Assembly: GCF_000177675.1 (NCBI RefSeq)
Contig: NZ_ADGX01000008.1
Location: forward strand, 1-64,000
DNA length: 64,000 nucleotides
Reading direction: 5' to 3'
Origin: Parafrankia sp. EUN1f
Lineage (GTDB): Bacteria > Actinomycetota > Actinomycetes > Frankiales > Frankiaceae
Shown here: piece by piece, positions 55,880-63,296 of the stretch
How positions within the stretch are numbered: position 1 is the stretch's first letter
How the letters are laid out: every line of letters begins with the position of its first letter
Notes under the pieces: model-generated
What the model saw: only the letters and a program-made list of their open reading frames with translations
The model's database searches: none
Told to the model about the DNA's origin: nothing
Program-made: the position numbers and the translations under genes

Positions 55880-56211
55880 GGCCGGCTCGCATGCACCATT
55901 GGTGCATCAATCCCGAGGCCCGGTGCTGCCGCCGAGGGCCGAGCAGCTCATCGCCGCCGTGGCCCCACTACGGCTCGACCCCGCGGACGCCTGGGCCGTC
56001 GCCGGCATCGTGAACGGCTACACCCTCGGCCACGCGCTCCGCATCGCCCACCCGGCCGCCGACGCCGGGCAGCAGCCCTACCCGATTGTCGACCCCGCCG
56101 TCTTCCCCCACCTCGCCCGCGCGCTCCGCGCGCGCACCCGAACGCGACGACGCCACCTTCACCACCGGCCTCGACGGCATAGCACGACGCTTCGTCCATC
56201 CAGGACGGTAG
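55880..56211 (+). pseudogene. TetR-family regulator remnant (no HTH, frameshifted)
   Basis: One frame encodes LIAAVAPLRLDPADAWAVAG (about 55953-56012) and GYTLGHALRIAHPAADAG, and ends its recognisable part with DPAVFPHLARALRA, the typical C-terminal domain of a TetR_C repressor. After about 56135 the homology continues in another frame with ERDDATFTTGLDGIARRF, ending at TAG 56209-56211. The DNA-binding N-terminus is missing. It lies between copA and the tRNA scar and is thus a decayed gene. A 17-bp near-palindrome (55891-55907, arms ATGCACCA/TGGTGCAT) lies at its start. Confidence 0.7.
55891..55907. repeat. 8-bp-arm inverted repeat with one central base
   Basis: ATGCACCA and TGGTGCAT flank a single T. 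It is the right size for a TetR-type operator and lies in the truncated regulator remnant. Confidence 0.5.
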
Positions 56212-56382
56212 CCACTACGCTGAGTAGCAAGGCTATCGAAGGCTGCGATGGGACTCGAACCACCCAGGAGTATCTAGACCTGCGCAAACGCGGCGCCGCG
56301 ATCCGACAGGCGCCCTGCCGCACCAGAAAAAAGATCAGTAGATTTGAACGATTTCGCAGGTCAGCATCTACGTGACCCTGCG

Positions 56383-56427
56383 TGGTGGAGACGAGGGGAC
56401 TTGAACCCCTAACCCCTGCCTTGCAAA
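56383..56427 (-). tRNA. 3' fragment of tRNA-Ala(TGC): attachment-site scar
   Basis: Read on the minus strand the 45 bases comprise half the anticodon loop (TTTGCAA, anticodon TGC), the 3' anticodon stem, the variable loop, a full T arm with TTCAAGT, the 3' acceptor strand with U at position 70 (the Ala identity pair), A73 and encoded CCA. The 5' half is absent; sequence beyond 56427 is unrelated. This matches the att core left by actinomycete integrative elements that use tRNA 3' ends. Since the tRNA points left, the element extends to the right and the intact gene should lie at its other end. Confidence 0.88.
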
Positions 56428-56791
56428 CTGAGCGGATCACGTCCCTGCGGGGTCGGTCGTCGTACGACCTGCACCGAGTGCACGGGTGGAGCGTGTCATG
56501 CGTCCCGCGCCGTCCCACTCAATCGCACCCGTCTCCACGCGCCGTGTTCGCGGATTCGTTCGCGTGGCCTGGCGGCCGTCAGCCCCGTGATCACCGGCGT
56601 TGAGCGTTCCACCAGGCGTTCGGCACCGAGGCCCTGTGACCCACCGTGGCAGCCCGTTGGGTGATAGCGGCTAGCAGTTCCCCCTGCTATCGCTAGCAGG
56701 TCCGCTAGCAGCCGAATGCGCCCCTGACCAGCCATCTAGCGGCTAGCAGGCCGACAGCTCTCCTCCCATCGAACCCGCCAGGAGCCGCCTC
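56428..56791. other. Left end of the integrated element with repeat cluster
   Basis: These 364 bp lie between the tRNA scar and the first element gene. They hold small palindromes (GTCGTACGAC at 56459-56468; TGCAC-CGA-GTGCA near 56471-56483) and, from 56670 on, the GCTAGCAG repeats. They could include integrase arm sites. No gene is seen. Confidence 0.5.
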
Positions 56792-56818
56792 ATGCACCCT
56801 CATGCCACTCCTGCTAGC
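56670..56818. repeat. GCTAGCAG octamer cluster
   Basis: GCTAGCAG occurs at 56670-56677, 56692-56699, 56704-56711 and 56742-56749, and in reverse (CTGCTAGC) at 56811-56818. A near match, CTGCTATC (56684-56691), makes an imperfect palindrome with the second copy. The last copy is inside the 5' end of the HTH gene. It looks like a multi-site operator or a recombination/replication locus. Confidence 0.75.
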
Positions 56819-57268
56819 GGCGCGCCGTCGCATCACGAGCTGTCACCGTCGGCAACATCGGCCGGAACGGCGCCGTTGCCGGTTGGCGACGTCTCGCCCA
56901 TCGGGGAGGATGGCCCGGTGACCGCAGGATCGCCTGACCCGGACCTCGAATGGTGGACGACGTCCGACGTCGCCGAGTACCTCGGTGTCCGCGTTGGAAC
57001 GGTCAGCGCCTACCGGAAAAGTGGTCGGTTGCCAGAGCCTGACCAGACGGTTGGACGTACGCACATGTGGCGCCCTGGCCGCATCGTCGAGTGGCACGCA
57101 TCCCGCACCCGCGTCGGCGTAGGCGGACGGCCTCGGAACGAGGTTGTCGCCGAGCCAGCCGGACACACGGTCGACGAAACGCCGGTCGAATCGGCTCCGG
57201 AACCCAGTGATTCCGGAACCATCATTGTCGCATCGGAAGGTGGAGCCAGTGTCAGCGGAATCAGTTGA
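56792..57268 (+). CDS. MerR/AlpA-like helix-turn-helix protein, excisionase-type candidate
   Basis: The 158-residue protein has a disordered leader (1-50), a helix-turn-helix with WWTTSDVAEYLGVRVGTVSAY (key words DVAEYLGV, TVSAYRKSGRLPEPD) and a wing RTHMWRPGRIVEWHASR (about 85-105), followed by an acidic tail. Such small winged helices act as excisionases or regulators in integrative elements. The ATG at 56792 has AGGAG before it; GTG 56922 is an alternative. The upstream region has octamer repeats that it might bind. The stop overlaps the next gene by 20 bp. Confidence 0.7.
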   Translation: MHPHATPASGAPSHHELSPSATSAGTAPLPVGDVSPIGEDGPVTAGSPDPDLEWWTTSDVAEYLGVRVGTVSAYRKSGRLPEPDQTVGRTHMWRPGRIVEWHASRTRVGVGGRPRNEVVAEPAGHTVDETPVESAPEPSDSGTIIVASEGGASVSGIS

Positions 57269-57644
57269 GCGCGTCGGCTCCGCAACAATCGCCGATCATT
57301 TCCGTAAAGAAATCGAACTAGGCAATCTTTCTCCCGGTCAAAAACTACCTACAATTAGAGATATAGCGAAAGACTGGGGAGTCTCACGTCCGACCGCAGA
57401 TAAGGCCATAGCGATTCTCCAGATGGAGAATCTTGTTCGGACTGCGGGGCGAGGTGGGACCACGGTATGCGGCAACGAAGATCGGGTTGATTCGGCGCTG
57501 CTAGTCGAAGTTGATGAAGATCTAGAGATCTCATCCACCGAGATTATTACGGCATCGGAGAGCGTTGCGCGTCAGCTCAACGTCGCCGCCGGGGGGTCAA
57601 TTCTAGTCGTTCGTCTGCGCAGGAAGGCTCGCGACATCGCGTAG
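57249..57644 (+). CDS. GntR-family regulator, truncated
   Basis: The 131-residue protein has a complete GntR winged helix (about 10-75: ATIADHFRKEIELGNLSPGQ, LPTIRDIAKDWGVSRPTADK, reduced to key words) but only the first third of a UTRA ligand domain (about 95-131). Full family members have about 240 residues. The coding region is clearly richer in A and T (for example 57290-57420) than its neighbours, which suggests transfer from another genome. The last 42 bp overlap the 3' end of the convergent gene. Regulators of this kind (KorSA type) repress transfer genes of integrative elements. Confidence 0.75.
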   Translation: MSAESVERVGSATIADHFRKEIELGNLSPGQKLPTIRDIAKDWGVSRPTADKAIAILQMENLVRTAGRGGTTVCGNEDRVDSALLVEVDEDLEISSTEIITASESVARQLNVAAGGSILVVRLRRKARDIA

Positions 57645-58870
57645 GTTATCGAGATAATCGCGCACCTCGGCATTATCGGGATTGCGTTCTTGCAGGACGG
57701 CCGAAAGCTCGCGAGAACACATGAGAAGTGACGGTATCGACTGACGGTCCCCCCGCAGCGCCCTTTGCCCGTACGCGACAGCTTGGTCTACGTCACCTTG
57801 ACGTGCGGCTACGACCCCGAGCGTTATCCTGGCCTCGGCATTTCGCATCGGAGAGCGTTCGCGGCCACTAAAGTCGGTTCCGGCTTCGATTACATGGCGA
57901 GCATAGGTCTCTGCCAGGCGATCTTCGCCAAGGATGCGGTAGCAGTCCATGGCGTAGAAATCGAACTTCGCAGGGTCGACCACGAAGTGGTTTTCAATGT
58001 TGTCGGGGTATGGCAGCTGCTCAAGCATCGATCTCCCCTGATCAAGGGCGACTTCCACTTGACGCCGGTCCCCAATTCTCGCCCACGCTTTTGCCCGTTG
58101 GGCTGCGAGCTGCACCGCCACCCCCGAGTTCGGCGCCACGTGCTGCCCTGCCTCACCGGCGACAATGGTTCCACGATAATCGCCCTGTGTAAGGCAGTAC
58201 CAGGCTTGCATCTCGTGTGCCCACCCAGAGATTTCCGCCTGCCCCGCCTCATTGCCGAGCGACATCGCCGCTCTTCGGGTGGCCTCGGCTCCCCGCTTGT
58301 CTCCTAGGTCGTACTCCACGCAGCCGACCAGAAGTGCTAGCCAGCCTGCTTGCATCAGCAGTTCCCGGTGCTGCGCGAGCGTCAGCCGTTGGTCTAGGAG
58401 GCCGGTAATCCGTCCGAGCCAGGCGCGCCCCTCCACCTGGAGCTGAAGCGACGGCGACGAGGCATATTCGCAACACAGTCGCTCGGTCGTGATTGCCAAT
58501 GCGTCTAGCGTTCCCTGGCCAAGATCGGACATTCTCATTCGAGAGACGATCTCAAGCGTGCCCATTCCCGTGGCTGCCAAAAGATCTCCTCGGACGAAGG
58601 TGATTTCGGTGCTGGAAATAGTGCACCGGTCACTGTACCGAATGTTTTCGCGAGTAGCGGTTTGTAGAAGTCGTCTGGGACGGTTTCCCCTGCCTCCCAG
58701 CGCTTCCAGTTGCGAATCAGATTGCTGTCGCTGGTTAGCGCTGTGGCGCCCGCGTGGCCGCGCAAGGCGCGAACGGCCTCGGCTTGAGACCAGCCCCGGG
58801 CGTCTCGTTCCTCGCGGAGTCTTCGAGCCCAGGCGGGACGTTGACCGTCGGTACTCGAGTCGTTGGCCAC
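57603..58870 (-). pseudogene. XRE-type regulator with TPR-like C-terminus, split by a frameshift
   Basis: The 5' frame (58870 to 58535) encodes an HTH_3-like domain (WARRLREERDARGWSQAEAV...NLIRNWKRWEAG, key words) and then diverges to a stop. Around 58575-58600 the family sequence continues in a second frame as DLLAATGMGTLEIVSRMRM and runs to TAG at 57603, giving a long helical TPR-like region of about 310 residues with repeated ARITLGVVAARQGDVDQAVAY-type units. One inserted base would restore a single protein of about 420 residues. It may be a real mutation, a sequencing error or a rare programmed shift. Confidence 0.75.
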
Positions 58871-58943
58871 GGGAGCCTCCCTCTCTTGAGCGTTCGCCTA
58901 CGAGTGTGAGGCTTCCGCCCGAGGCCGAGTAGTGACGGTTTCG

Positions 58944-58974
58944 GGGGACATGGCCTGTCCCCACACTTGTCCCC
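58944..58974. promoter_or_regulatory. Three 7-mer operator units at 12-bp spacing
   Basis: GGGGACA (58944-58950) is followed by TGTCCCC at 58956-58962 and again at 58968-58974, so starts are exactly 12 bp apart: the first two form an inverted repeat and the second and third a direct repeat (extended as TGTCCCCACA). They are 74-104 bp upstream of the XRE gene on the minus strand and 195 bp upstream of the next plus-strand gene. They are the likely site of the XRE regulator. A looser inverted repeat CAGTGA/TCACTG lies at 59002-59024. Confidence 0.65.
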
Positions 58975-59051
58975 ACATCGTCACCGTCTTGTCACCTTAC
59001 GCAGTGATCTGTCCTGTCTCACTGTGGCGACATGGCCGGTTGCGGAACGGC

Positions 59052-59080
59052 TTGACATACGGCCTAGGCCAAAGCAGTAT
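59052..59080 (+). promoter_or_regulatory. Sigma-70-type promoter before the 59170 operon
   Basis: TTGACA at 59052-59057 and CAGTAT at 59075-59080 are separated by 17 bp, which contain a GGCCTAGGCC palindrome (59061-59070). It lies 90 bp before the ATG at 59170. The -35 element is a perfect match, unusual in so GC-rich DNA. Confidence 0.55.
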
Positions 59081-59169
59081 GGCCTACATCGAAAGCGGAC
59101 CCCGGTGCCAGCCGCCAAGCAACGCACCGGGGTCGGTGCACCGAACGCCCTGGTGAGAGGAACCGAACG

Positions 59170-59811
59170 ATGCTTCTTGAGCGTACTTCCGCGCGTCCGG
59201 TCGGGTCGATGCCCGCTGGTGGCGGAGCCCCGAACGCGGCTCCGATCTTCGATGAGGATCTGCACGGGCCGACGTGCGGTTACCTGGCTGCGCGGGTGCC
59301 GCTGACGTACGCGCTGATGGTCGCCGCGTTGGTCGATGGCGAGACCCTGACCCGCGAGGATCTCCGCACCCCTGCGGAGGTCCGCCACGAAGTCGAGTTC
59401 CACATCGCGTTCCGTGGGATGGCCTCGGTGTTCGAGACGGCCGACCGGCTGTCCTGGGAAAGGGTGGGCACTGACGAGTGGGTGGTGTTCTGCCGCCAGG
59501 CCGTCATGGAGATGCTCGCCGCTGAGGGTGTCATCTCCGGTGTCGACCAGCTCACGGCCGACGAGCTGGCCGCCGGTCTGATGCACCTGAGCGACCGGGA
59601 TGCCGAGGACCTGACGAACCCGATCGACGTCCGGTACGAACTCACCCGGATCGCCTACACCCGAGGGGTCGACGCCTTCCGCCAGGCCGCCGCCGAGCCG
59701 TTCGAGGTTGACGCCCCCGCGTTCGACACCGAGGCGCACGCCTGGCCGGGGTTCTGCCGGCAGGCCGTGGCCGGCATGCTCGCCTCCGACGCCGCGGCGG
59801 TGGCCGCGTGA
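59170..59811 (+). CDS. Hypothetical protein of the integrated element
   Basis: I do not recognise this 213-residue protein. It is acidic and mostly helical, with an internal similarity between FCRQAVMEMLAAEGV (about 114-128) and FCRQAVAGMLASDAA (about 195-209), which may be two copies of one motif. It has no membrane helix. The ATG follows GAGAGG. It overlaps the next gene by 4 bp (GTGA), and is thus the first gene of a coupled set of three. Confidence 0.7.
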   Translation: MLLERTSARPVGSMPAGGGAPNAAPIFDEDLHGPTCGYLAARVPLTYALMVAALVDGETLTREDLRTPAEVRHEVEFHIAFRGMASVFETADRLSWERVGTDEWVVFCRQAVMEMLAAEGVISGVDQLTADELAAGLMHLSDRDAEDLTNPIDVRYELTRIAYTRGVDAFRQAAAEPFEVDAPAFDTEAHAWPGFCRQAVAGMLASDAAAVAA

Positions 59812-60182
59812 GCACCGCACTTCTGATCCGTCCGTCGGCGGGAACCGCCCCGCCGCAGGTCCGGCCAGAGCAGGTGCCGGCCGCGACCGGCCCGGACATC
59901 AACCGTCTGTCGTGTGAGCGGGGGTGGTCCCGCGCGCGGCTGGTCCTCGAACTGCGCCGCGCCGCGACCGCCGGCCGCGCGACGCTTCCCGGGGACGAGA
60001 GTCTGAAGCGGATGATCCGCCAGTGGGCCAACGGGCAGCGTGGCCTGTCCCCCCTCTACGCCGATCTGCTCACCGCCGTGTTCGGGGTGCGGTTCGAGCC
60101 GTCCGCATCGCTGAACGGCTGCCCGGTGTGCGGCACAGCGCCAGGCGCCCCGGGATCGTGCACTCGGGTAGGTCACCGGTGA
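59808..60182 (+). CDS. Small XRE-like helix-turn-helix protein
   Basis: The 124-residue protein has a helix-turn-helix-like part (about 30-90: RLSCERGWSRARLVLELRRA, then LKRMIRQWANGQRGLSPLYADLL) resembling the N-terminus of Streptomyces XRE regulators. The C-terminus has two Cys pairs split as CPVCG and C near the end, possibly a zinc site. It starts with GTG that overlaps the previous stop and its own stop overlaps the next start. It probably binds DNA within the element. Confidence 0.65.
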   Translation: MSTALLIRPSAGTAPPQVRPEQVPAATGPDINRLSCERGWSRARLVLELRRAATAGRATLPGDESLKRMIRQWANGQRGLSPLYADLLTAVFGVRFEPSASLNGCPVCGTAPGAPGSCTRVGHR

Positions 60183-60487
60183 GCGTCGGGAATCCGTCGA
60201 CGCGGCGGCATCTGTTCGCCGCGTTCGGGGGTCGGTGCGGCTACTGCCTGACCGCCGACGCTGACCACCTCGACCACCTGGTGCCGCGTGCCGCCGGGGG
60301 CACCAACAGCCGGTTCAACCTGATACCGGCGTGCACCCCGTGCGGGACGTCGAAGGGCGCGCTGTCGGTCGCGGAGTGGGTGAGCCGCCGCGCGACCGGC
60401 ACCCCGACGACCGGTGCCGGCGCGCCGGCGCCCCCGGTGTACCGGGTGCCGATGAAGCCGGTGCACCACCAGCCCATCGCGGCCTGA
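60179..60487 (+). CDS. HNH endonuclease family protein
   Basis: The 102-residue protein has a compact HNH fold: CGYC (about 19-22), DHLDHLVPRAAGG with the catalytic His (about 32-36), N in NSRFNLIPAC, and a second CxxC in CTPCGTSKG. Such nucleases cleave or nick DNA and occur often in mobile elements. The start GTG overlaps the stop of the HTH gene, so both are made from one mRNA. A DNA-processing role in the element is inferred. Confidence 0.82.
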   Translation: MSVGNPSTRRHLFAAFGGRCGYCLTADADHLDHLVPRAAGGTNSRFNLIPACTPCGTSKGALSVAEWVSRRATGTPTTGAGAPAPPVYRVPMKPVHHQPIAA

Positions 60488-60554
60488 CACCGGACCGGTC
60501 GTCACACGGCGATCGGTCGAACCCCGATCCGCTGGTCGATCGTCAACCCGACTC

Positions 60555-60798
60555 GTACGTGTACGGCCGATCCGTACCGCTTGCCGGTGCCGACCTGCAC
60601 CGATCGACCCGCCGCCGCACCGCCGAAGTCGATCCGAACCCACGTACCGGTAACACGCGCCGGCTGGCGTACCGGTACGCCCATCCCGCCACGAGAGGTG
60701 ATGACGCATGCCCCGAACCAGCCTGCCCCCACCCGGGGGTCCGTCCGATCCGTCGCGTCCGACCGGGTGCGACAGGTCCCGCCCTACGTGGGCGGTAC
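60555..60798. repeat. GTAC-rich repeat cluster with a 14-bp palindrome
   Basis: GTAC tetramers lie at 60555, 60561, 60574, 60644, 60669, 60675 and 60795, mostly in CGTACCG or CGGTACG context. GCGTACCGGTACGC at 60667-60680 is a perfect palindrome. In GC-rich DNA about one such tetramer would be expected here. The cluster precedes the putative rep gene. Confidence 0.55.
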
Positions 60799-61012
60799 CG
60801 CACCGCACACCCGGACCGCGCACCGGCGCGGCTGCCTGCCTGGTGCGGTCGACGAGGTGCCCCCTCCCCCTTTCCGACGTGCCGCGCGGCACGTCGGAGG
60901 CCTACGGACGGAGTGCGGCGCCGCACCCCGTTCCGGCAGGTCACACACCGAACGTCGGGGGGAGGGGCATCTCATTCCCGGACCCCGTCGCAGCTGCGGC
61001 GGTGTGCGATGA
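60701..61012 (+). CDS. Possible small basic protein coupled to the Rep-like gene
   Basis: A 103-codon frame from ATG 60701 ends in TGA that overlaps the ATG of the ATPase gene (ATGA 61009-61012), a typical coupling arrangement. The product is Arg/Pro-rich and has no recognised domain. The GAGAGG before the start is too close for ideal initiation. Codon bias is only moderate. It may be a real leader gene or chance. Confidence 0.4.
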   Translation: MTHAPNQPAPTRGSVRSVASDRVRQVPPYVGGTAPHTRTAHRRGCLPGAVDEVPPPPFRRAARHVGGLRTECGAAPRSGRSHTERRGEGHLIPGPRRSCGGVR

Positions 61013-62628
61013 CCGGCCCGGACGGCACCCCGACCGAAGCGGGGTCGGTGCGTCATCTGCGCGTCGCCGCGCCGTCGCCTGGCGAGCAGGACGAACCGTT
61101 GCCCGGCATGCCCGCGACCGCCGGCCCGACCGGCGTCACCGGCGAGCAGGAGCAGGCCGACCCCGCGCCGGACGACGGCGGGTCCGGATCGCAGGCGACA
61201 CGGCTGGTCGCGCTGTCTCGTGAGCGGTACCGCGTCGTCCGCGGCAGCGACGGACGCGCCTACGCCGTGGACCTGACCGGCCCGATGATCGCCCTGTCGT
61301 TGCGCGGCAAGGACGGTCTACGCACCCGCCTGGCCACCGCGTACTACGACCGGTACGACTCGACCCCCGGCGGGGGTGCGCTGTCCGACGCCCTGACCGT
61401 GCTCGAAGGCGCAGCCGCCGAGGCCGAACCGGAATCGGTCGGTCTGCGGGTCGCCGCGACCGTCGATGGTGGCGTGGTCCTGGATCTGGGCACCGTGGAC
61501 GGGCGGTGTGTACAGGTCGACGCGCACGGCTGGACCGTGCTGGAACGGTCCCCAGTGCTGTTTCGCCGGACCGCGCTCACCAGCCCGTTGCCGATCCCCG
61601 CGCGGCCCGGTGACCTGGCCGCGTTGCGGGGGCTGGTGAACGTGTCCGAGGCTGGTTTCCGGCTGCTGGTCGGGTGGCTGGTCGCCGCGTTCCTGCCTGA
61701 CATCCCGCACCCGATCCTGGTGCTGACCGGCGAGCAGGGCACGGCGAAGTCCACCGCGGCGCGGATCACGGTCTGTCTGCTGGACCCGTCACCGGCGCCG
61801 TTGCGGTCCGCACCCCGCGACGTGCGGCAGTGGTCGGTCACCGCGTCCGCATCGTGGGTGGTCGCACTCGACAACGTGTCCGGGGTCGCGCCGTGGTTCT
61901 CCGACACCCTGTGCAAAGCCGTGACCGGTGACGGCATGGTCGACCGGGCCCTGTACACCGACGACGACGTCACCGTGATCAGCTACCGGCGCGTGCTGGC
62001 CATGACGTCGATCGACGCCGGTGATCTGGCCGGTGATCTGGCCGAACGGATTCTTCCGCTCGAACTCACCCGGATCGACCCGAGCAGGCGCCGGACCGAT
62101 GCCGAGATTTCCGCCGCCTACGACGCCGCGCGCCCCGCCGTCCTGGCCGCGCTGCTGGACCTGCTGTGCCAGGTACTGGCGGCCCTGCCGGGGGTGCGGG
62201 TAGCGGAGCTGCCCCGGATGGCGGACTTCGCCCGGGTCCTGGCCGCCCTCGACACGGTCACCGGCTGGACCACCCTGCCCGACTACACCACCGCCGCCGC
62301 CGACCTGGCCGCCACGGTCGTGGCCGCCGACCCGGTCGCTGATGCGGTCCGCCGGCACCTGGCCGACGTCCGGGTGTGGACCGGCACGGCGGACGCGCTC
62401 TACGCCCAGCTGCCGGCGCCGGACCCGAGGCCGCGCACCTGGCCGAAGTCCGCGCGCGGGATGTCCGGCGCCGTGCGCCGCGTGGCGCCGGCCCTACGCG
62501 CCCAGGGCGTCACGGTCGACTTCGCCCGGGAAGCGGGCGGCAACCGTGCGCGGCTGATCCACCTGGCCTACGACAGTTCACCGGATCGACCGTCCCGACC
62601 GTCCCAACCGTCCCTAGAGCCCCCGTGA
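61009..62628 (+). CDS. Rep-like P-loop ATPase (primase-helicase type) of the element
   Basis: The 539-residue protein has a disordered N-terminus (1-60), a mixed domain (about 65-200) and a P-loop domain (about 225-400) with Walker A GEQGTAKST (about 241-249), an acidic Walker B-like VVALDNVSG and a downstream sensor region RVLAMTSIDAGDLAGDLAERILPLELTRID. It resembles D5/DUF927-type helicases that drive plasmid and ICE replication. A charged C-terminal part ends in an (SRPSRPSQPS) tail made by the octamer repeats. It is the best replication-initiator candidate here. Confidence 0.75.
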   Translation: MTGPDGTPTEAGSVRHLRVAAPSPGEQDEPLPGMPATAGPTGVTGEQEQADPAPDDGGSGSQATRLVALSRERYRVVRGSDGRAYAVDLTGPMIALSLRGKDGLRTRLATAYYDRYDSTPGGGALSDALTVLEGAAAEAEPESVGLRVAATVDGGVVLDLGTVDGRCVQVDAHGWTVLERSPVLFRRTALTSPLPIPARPGDLAALRGLVNVSEAGFRLLVGWLVAAFLPDIPHPILVLTGEQGTAKSTAARITVCLLDPSPAPLRSAPRDVRQWSVTASASWVVALDNVSGVAPWFSDTLCKAVTGDGMVDRALYTDDDVTVISYRRVLAMTSIDAGDLAGDLAERILPLELTRIDPSRRRTDAEISAAYDAARPAVLAALLDLLCQVLAALPGVRVAELPRMADFARVLAALDTVTGWTTLPDYTTAAADLAATVVAADPVADAVRRHLADVRVWTGTADALYAQLPAPDPRPRTWPKSARGMSGAVRRVAPALRAQGVTVDFAREAGGNRARLIHLAYDSSPDRPSRPSQPSLEPP

Positions 62629-62812
62629 CCTGCACAAACACCCGGGACGGTTGCTCTGCCCGACCGTCCCACCCTGACGGCCAACCGTCCCACCCCCGGG
62701 ACGGTTGGCCACCCCGCCGGGACGGTCGCCCATCCCAACCGTCCCACCCCCGACACCCCGCCTGACCTGCGAAAACACCCGCCGCCGGGACGGTCGGGAC
62801 GGTCGGGACGGT
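62589..62812. repeat. Iteron-like array: 12 copies of ACCGTCCC / GGGACGGT
   Basis: Copies in forward form (ACCGTCCC) start at 62589, 62598, 62607, 62663, 62684 and 62738; reverse form (GGGACGGT) starts at 62644, 62698, 62719, 62787, 62796 and 62805. Each end has a triplet at 9-bp period, left forward and right reverse, so the array as a whole is an inverted repeat. A longer direct repeat, TGACCTGC-N2-AAACACCCG, occurs inside at 62626-62644 and 62763-62781. The first triplet is part of the coding end of the ATPase gene. It is likely an origin or transfer locus. Confidence 0.88.
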
Positions 62813-62843
62813 TGTTCCCGCACTCCGTTAGAAGGACCCGCCC

Positions 62844-63296
62844 ATGAACCCGACCGCACTGGCCGACCAGCTCACCGCCGCCGCCCGCGACGCACGCCGG
62901 CACCTCGACACCATCGCCGCCGCCGGACACGGCACCGTGCACCCGACCACCGACCCGACCGGGTGGCTGGTTGGCCAGATCCTGCGGACCGTGGCCGCAC
63001 TCACCAGCCCGACCGCCCGCGCCTGCCGCCACGTCACCGCCGCACCCCGCGTTCTGCACGCCGCCGTGTGGGCGCCCGGGATCGTCGTCTGCCCCGCCTG
63101 CGTCCGCCACCTGGCACCCGCGCCCGGTGAGGACAACCGGTGCGACCGGTGCCGGCGGACCGTCGCGCAGCTCCACCCGAGCACGGTGGCACTCGGGCCG
63201 CTCCTGATCGGCTACGGGCTGTGCCGCCGGTGCCAGCACACCGCCGGACTCGCCCCGCCCGGAGAGCGGGTAGAGGGGCGCCGCCAACCCCGCTGA
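62844..63296 (+). CDS. Zinc-ribbon-like hypothetical protein of the element
   Basis: The 150-residue protein has a helical N-terminal half and a C-terminal part with CPAC (about 82-85), CDRCRR (about 98-103) and CRRCQ (about 127-131), so up to three metal-binding Cys pairs. It is not a family I can name. The ATG follows GAAGGA. It begins 32 bp after the octamer array and its stop lies in a long palindrome, so it is probably co-regulated with the replication region. Confidence 0.7.
   Translation: MNPTALADQLTAAARDARRHLDTIAAAGHGTVHPTTDPTGWLVGQILRTVAALTSPTARACRHVTAAPRVLHAAVWAPGIVVCPACVRHLAPAPGEDNRCDRCRRTVAQLHPSTVALGPLLIGYGLCRRCQHTAGLAPPGERVEGRRQPR

Noticed and set aside
56243-56266. Sequence resembling a tRNA T arm (TTCGAGT loop) on the minus strand
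   Set aside because: The flanking bases pair poorly (two of five positions mismatch) and no acceptor or anticodon arm can be built.
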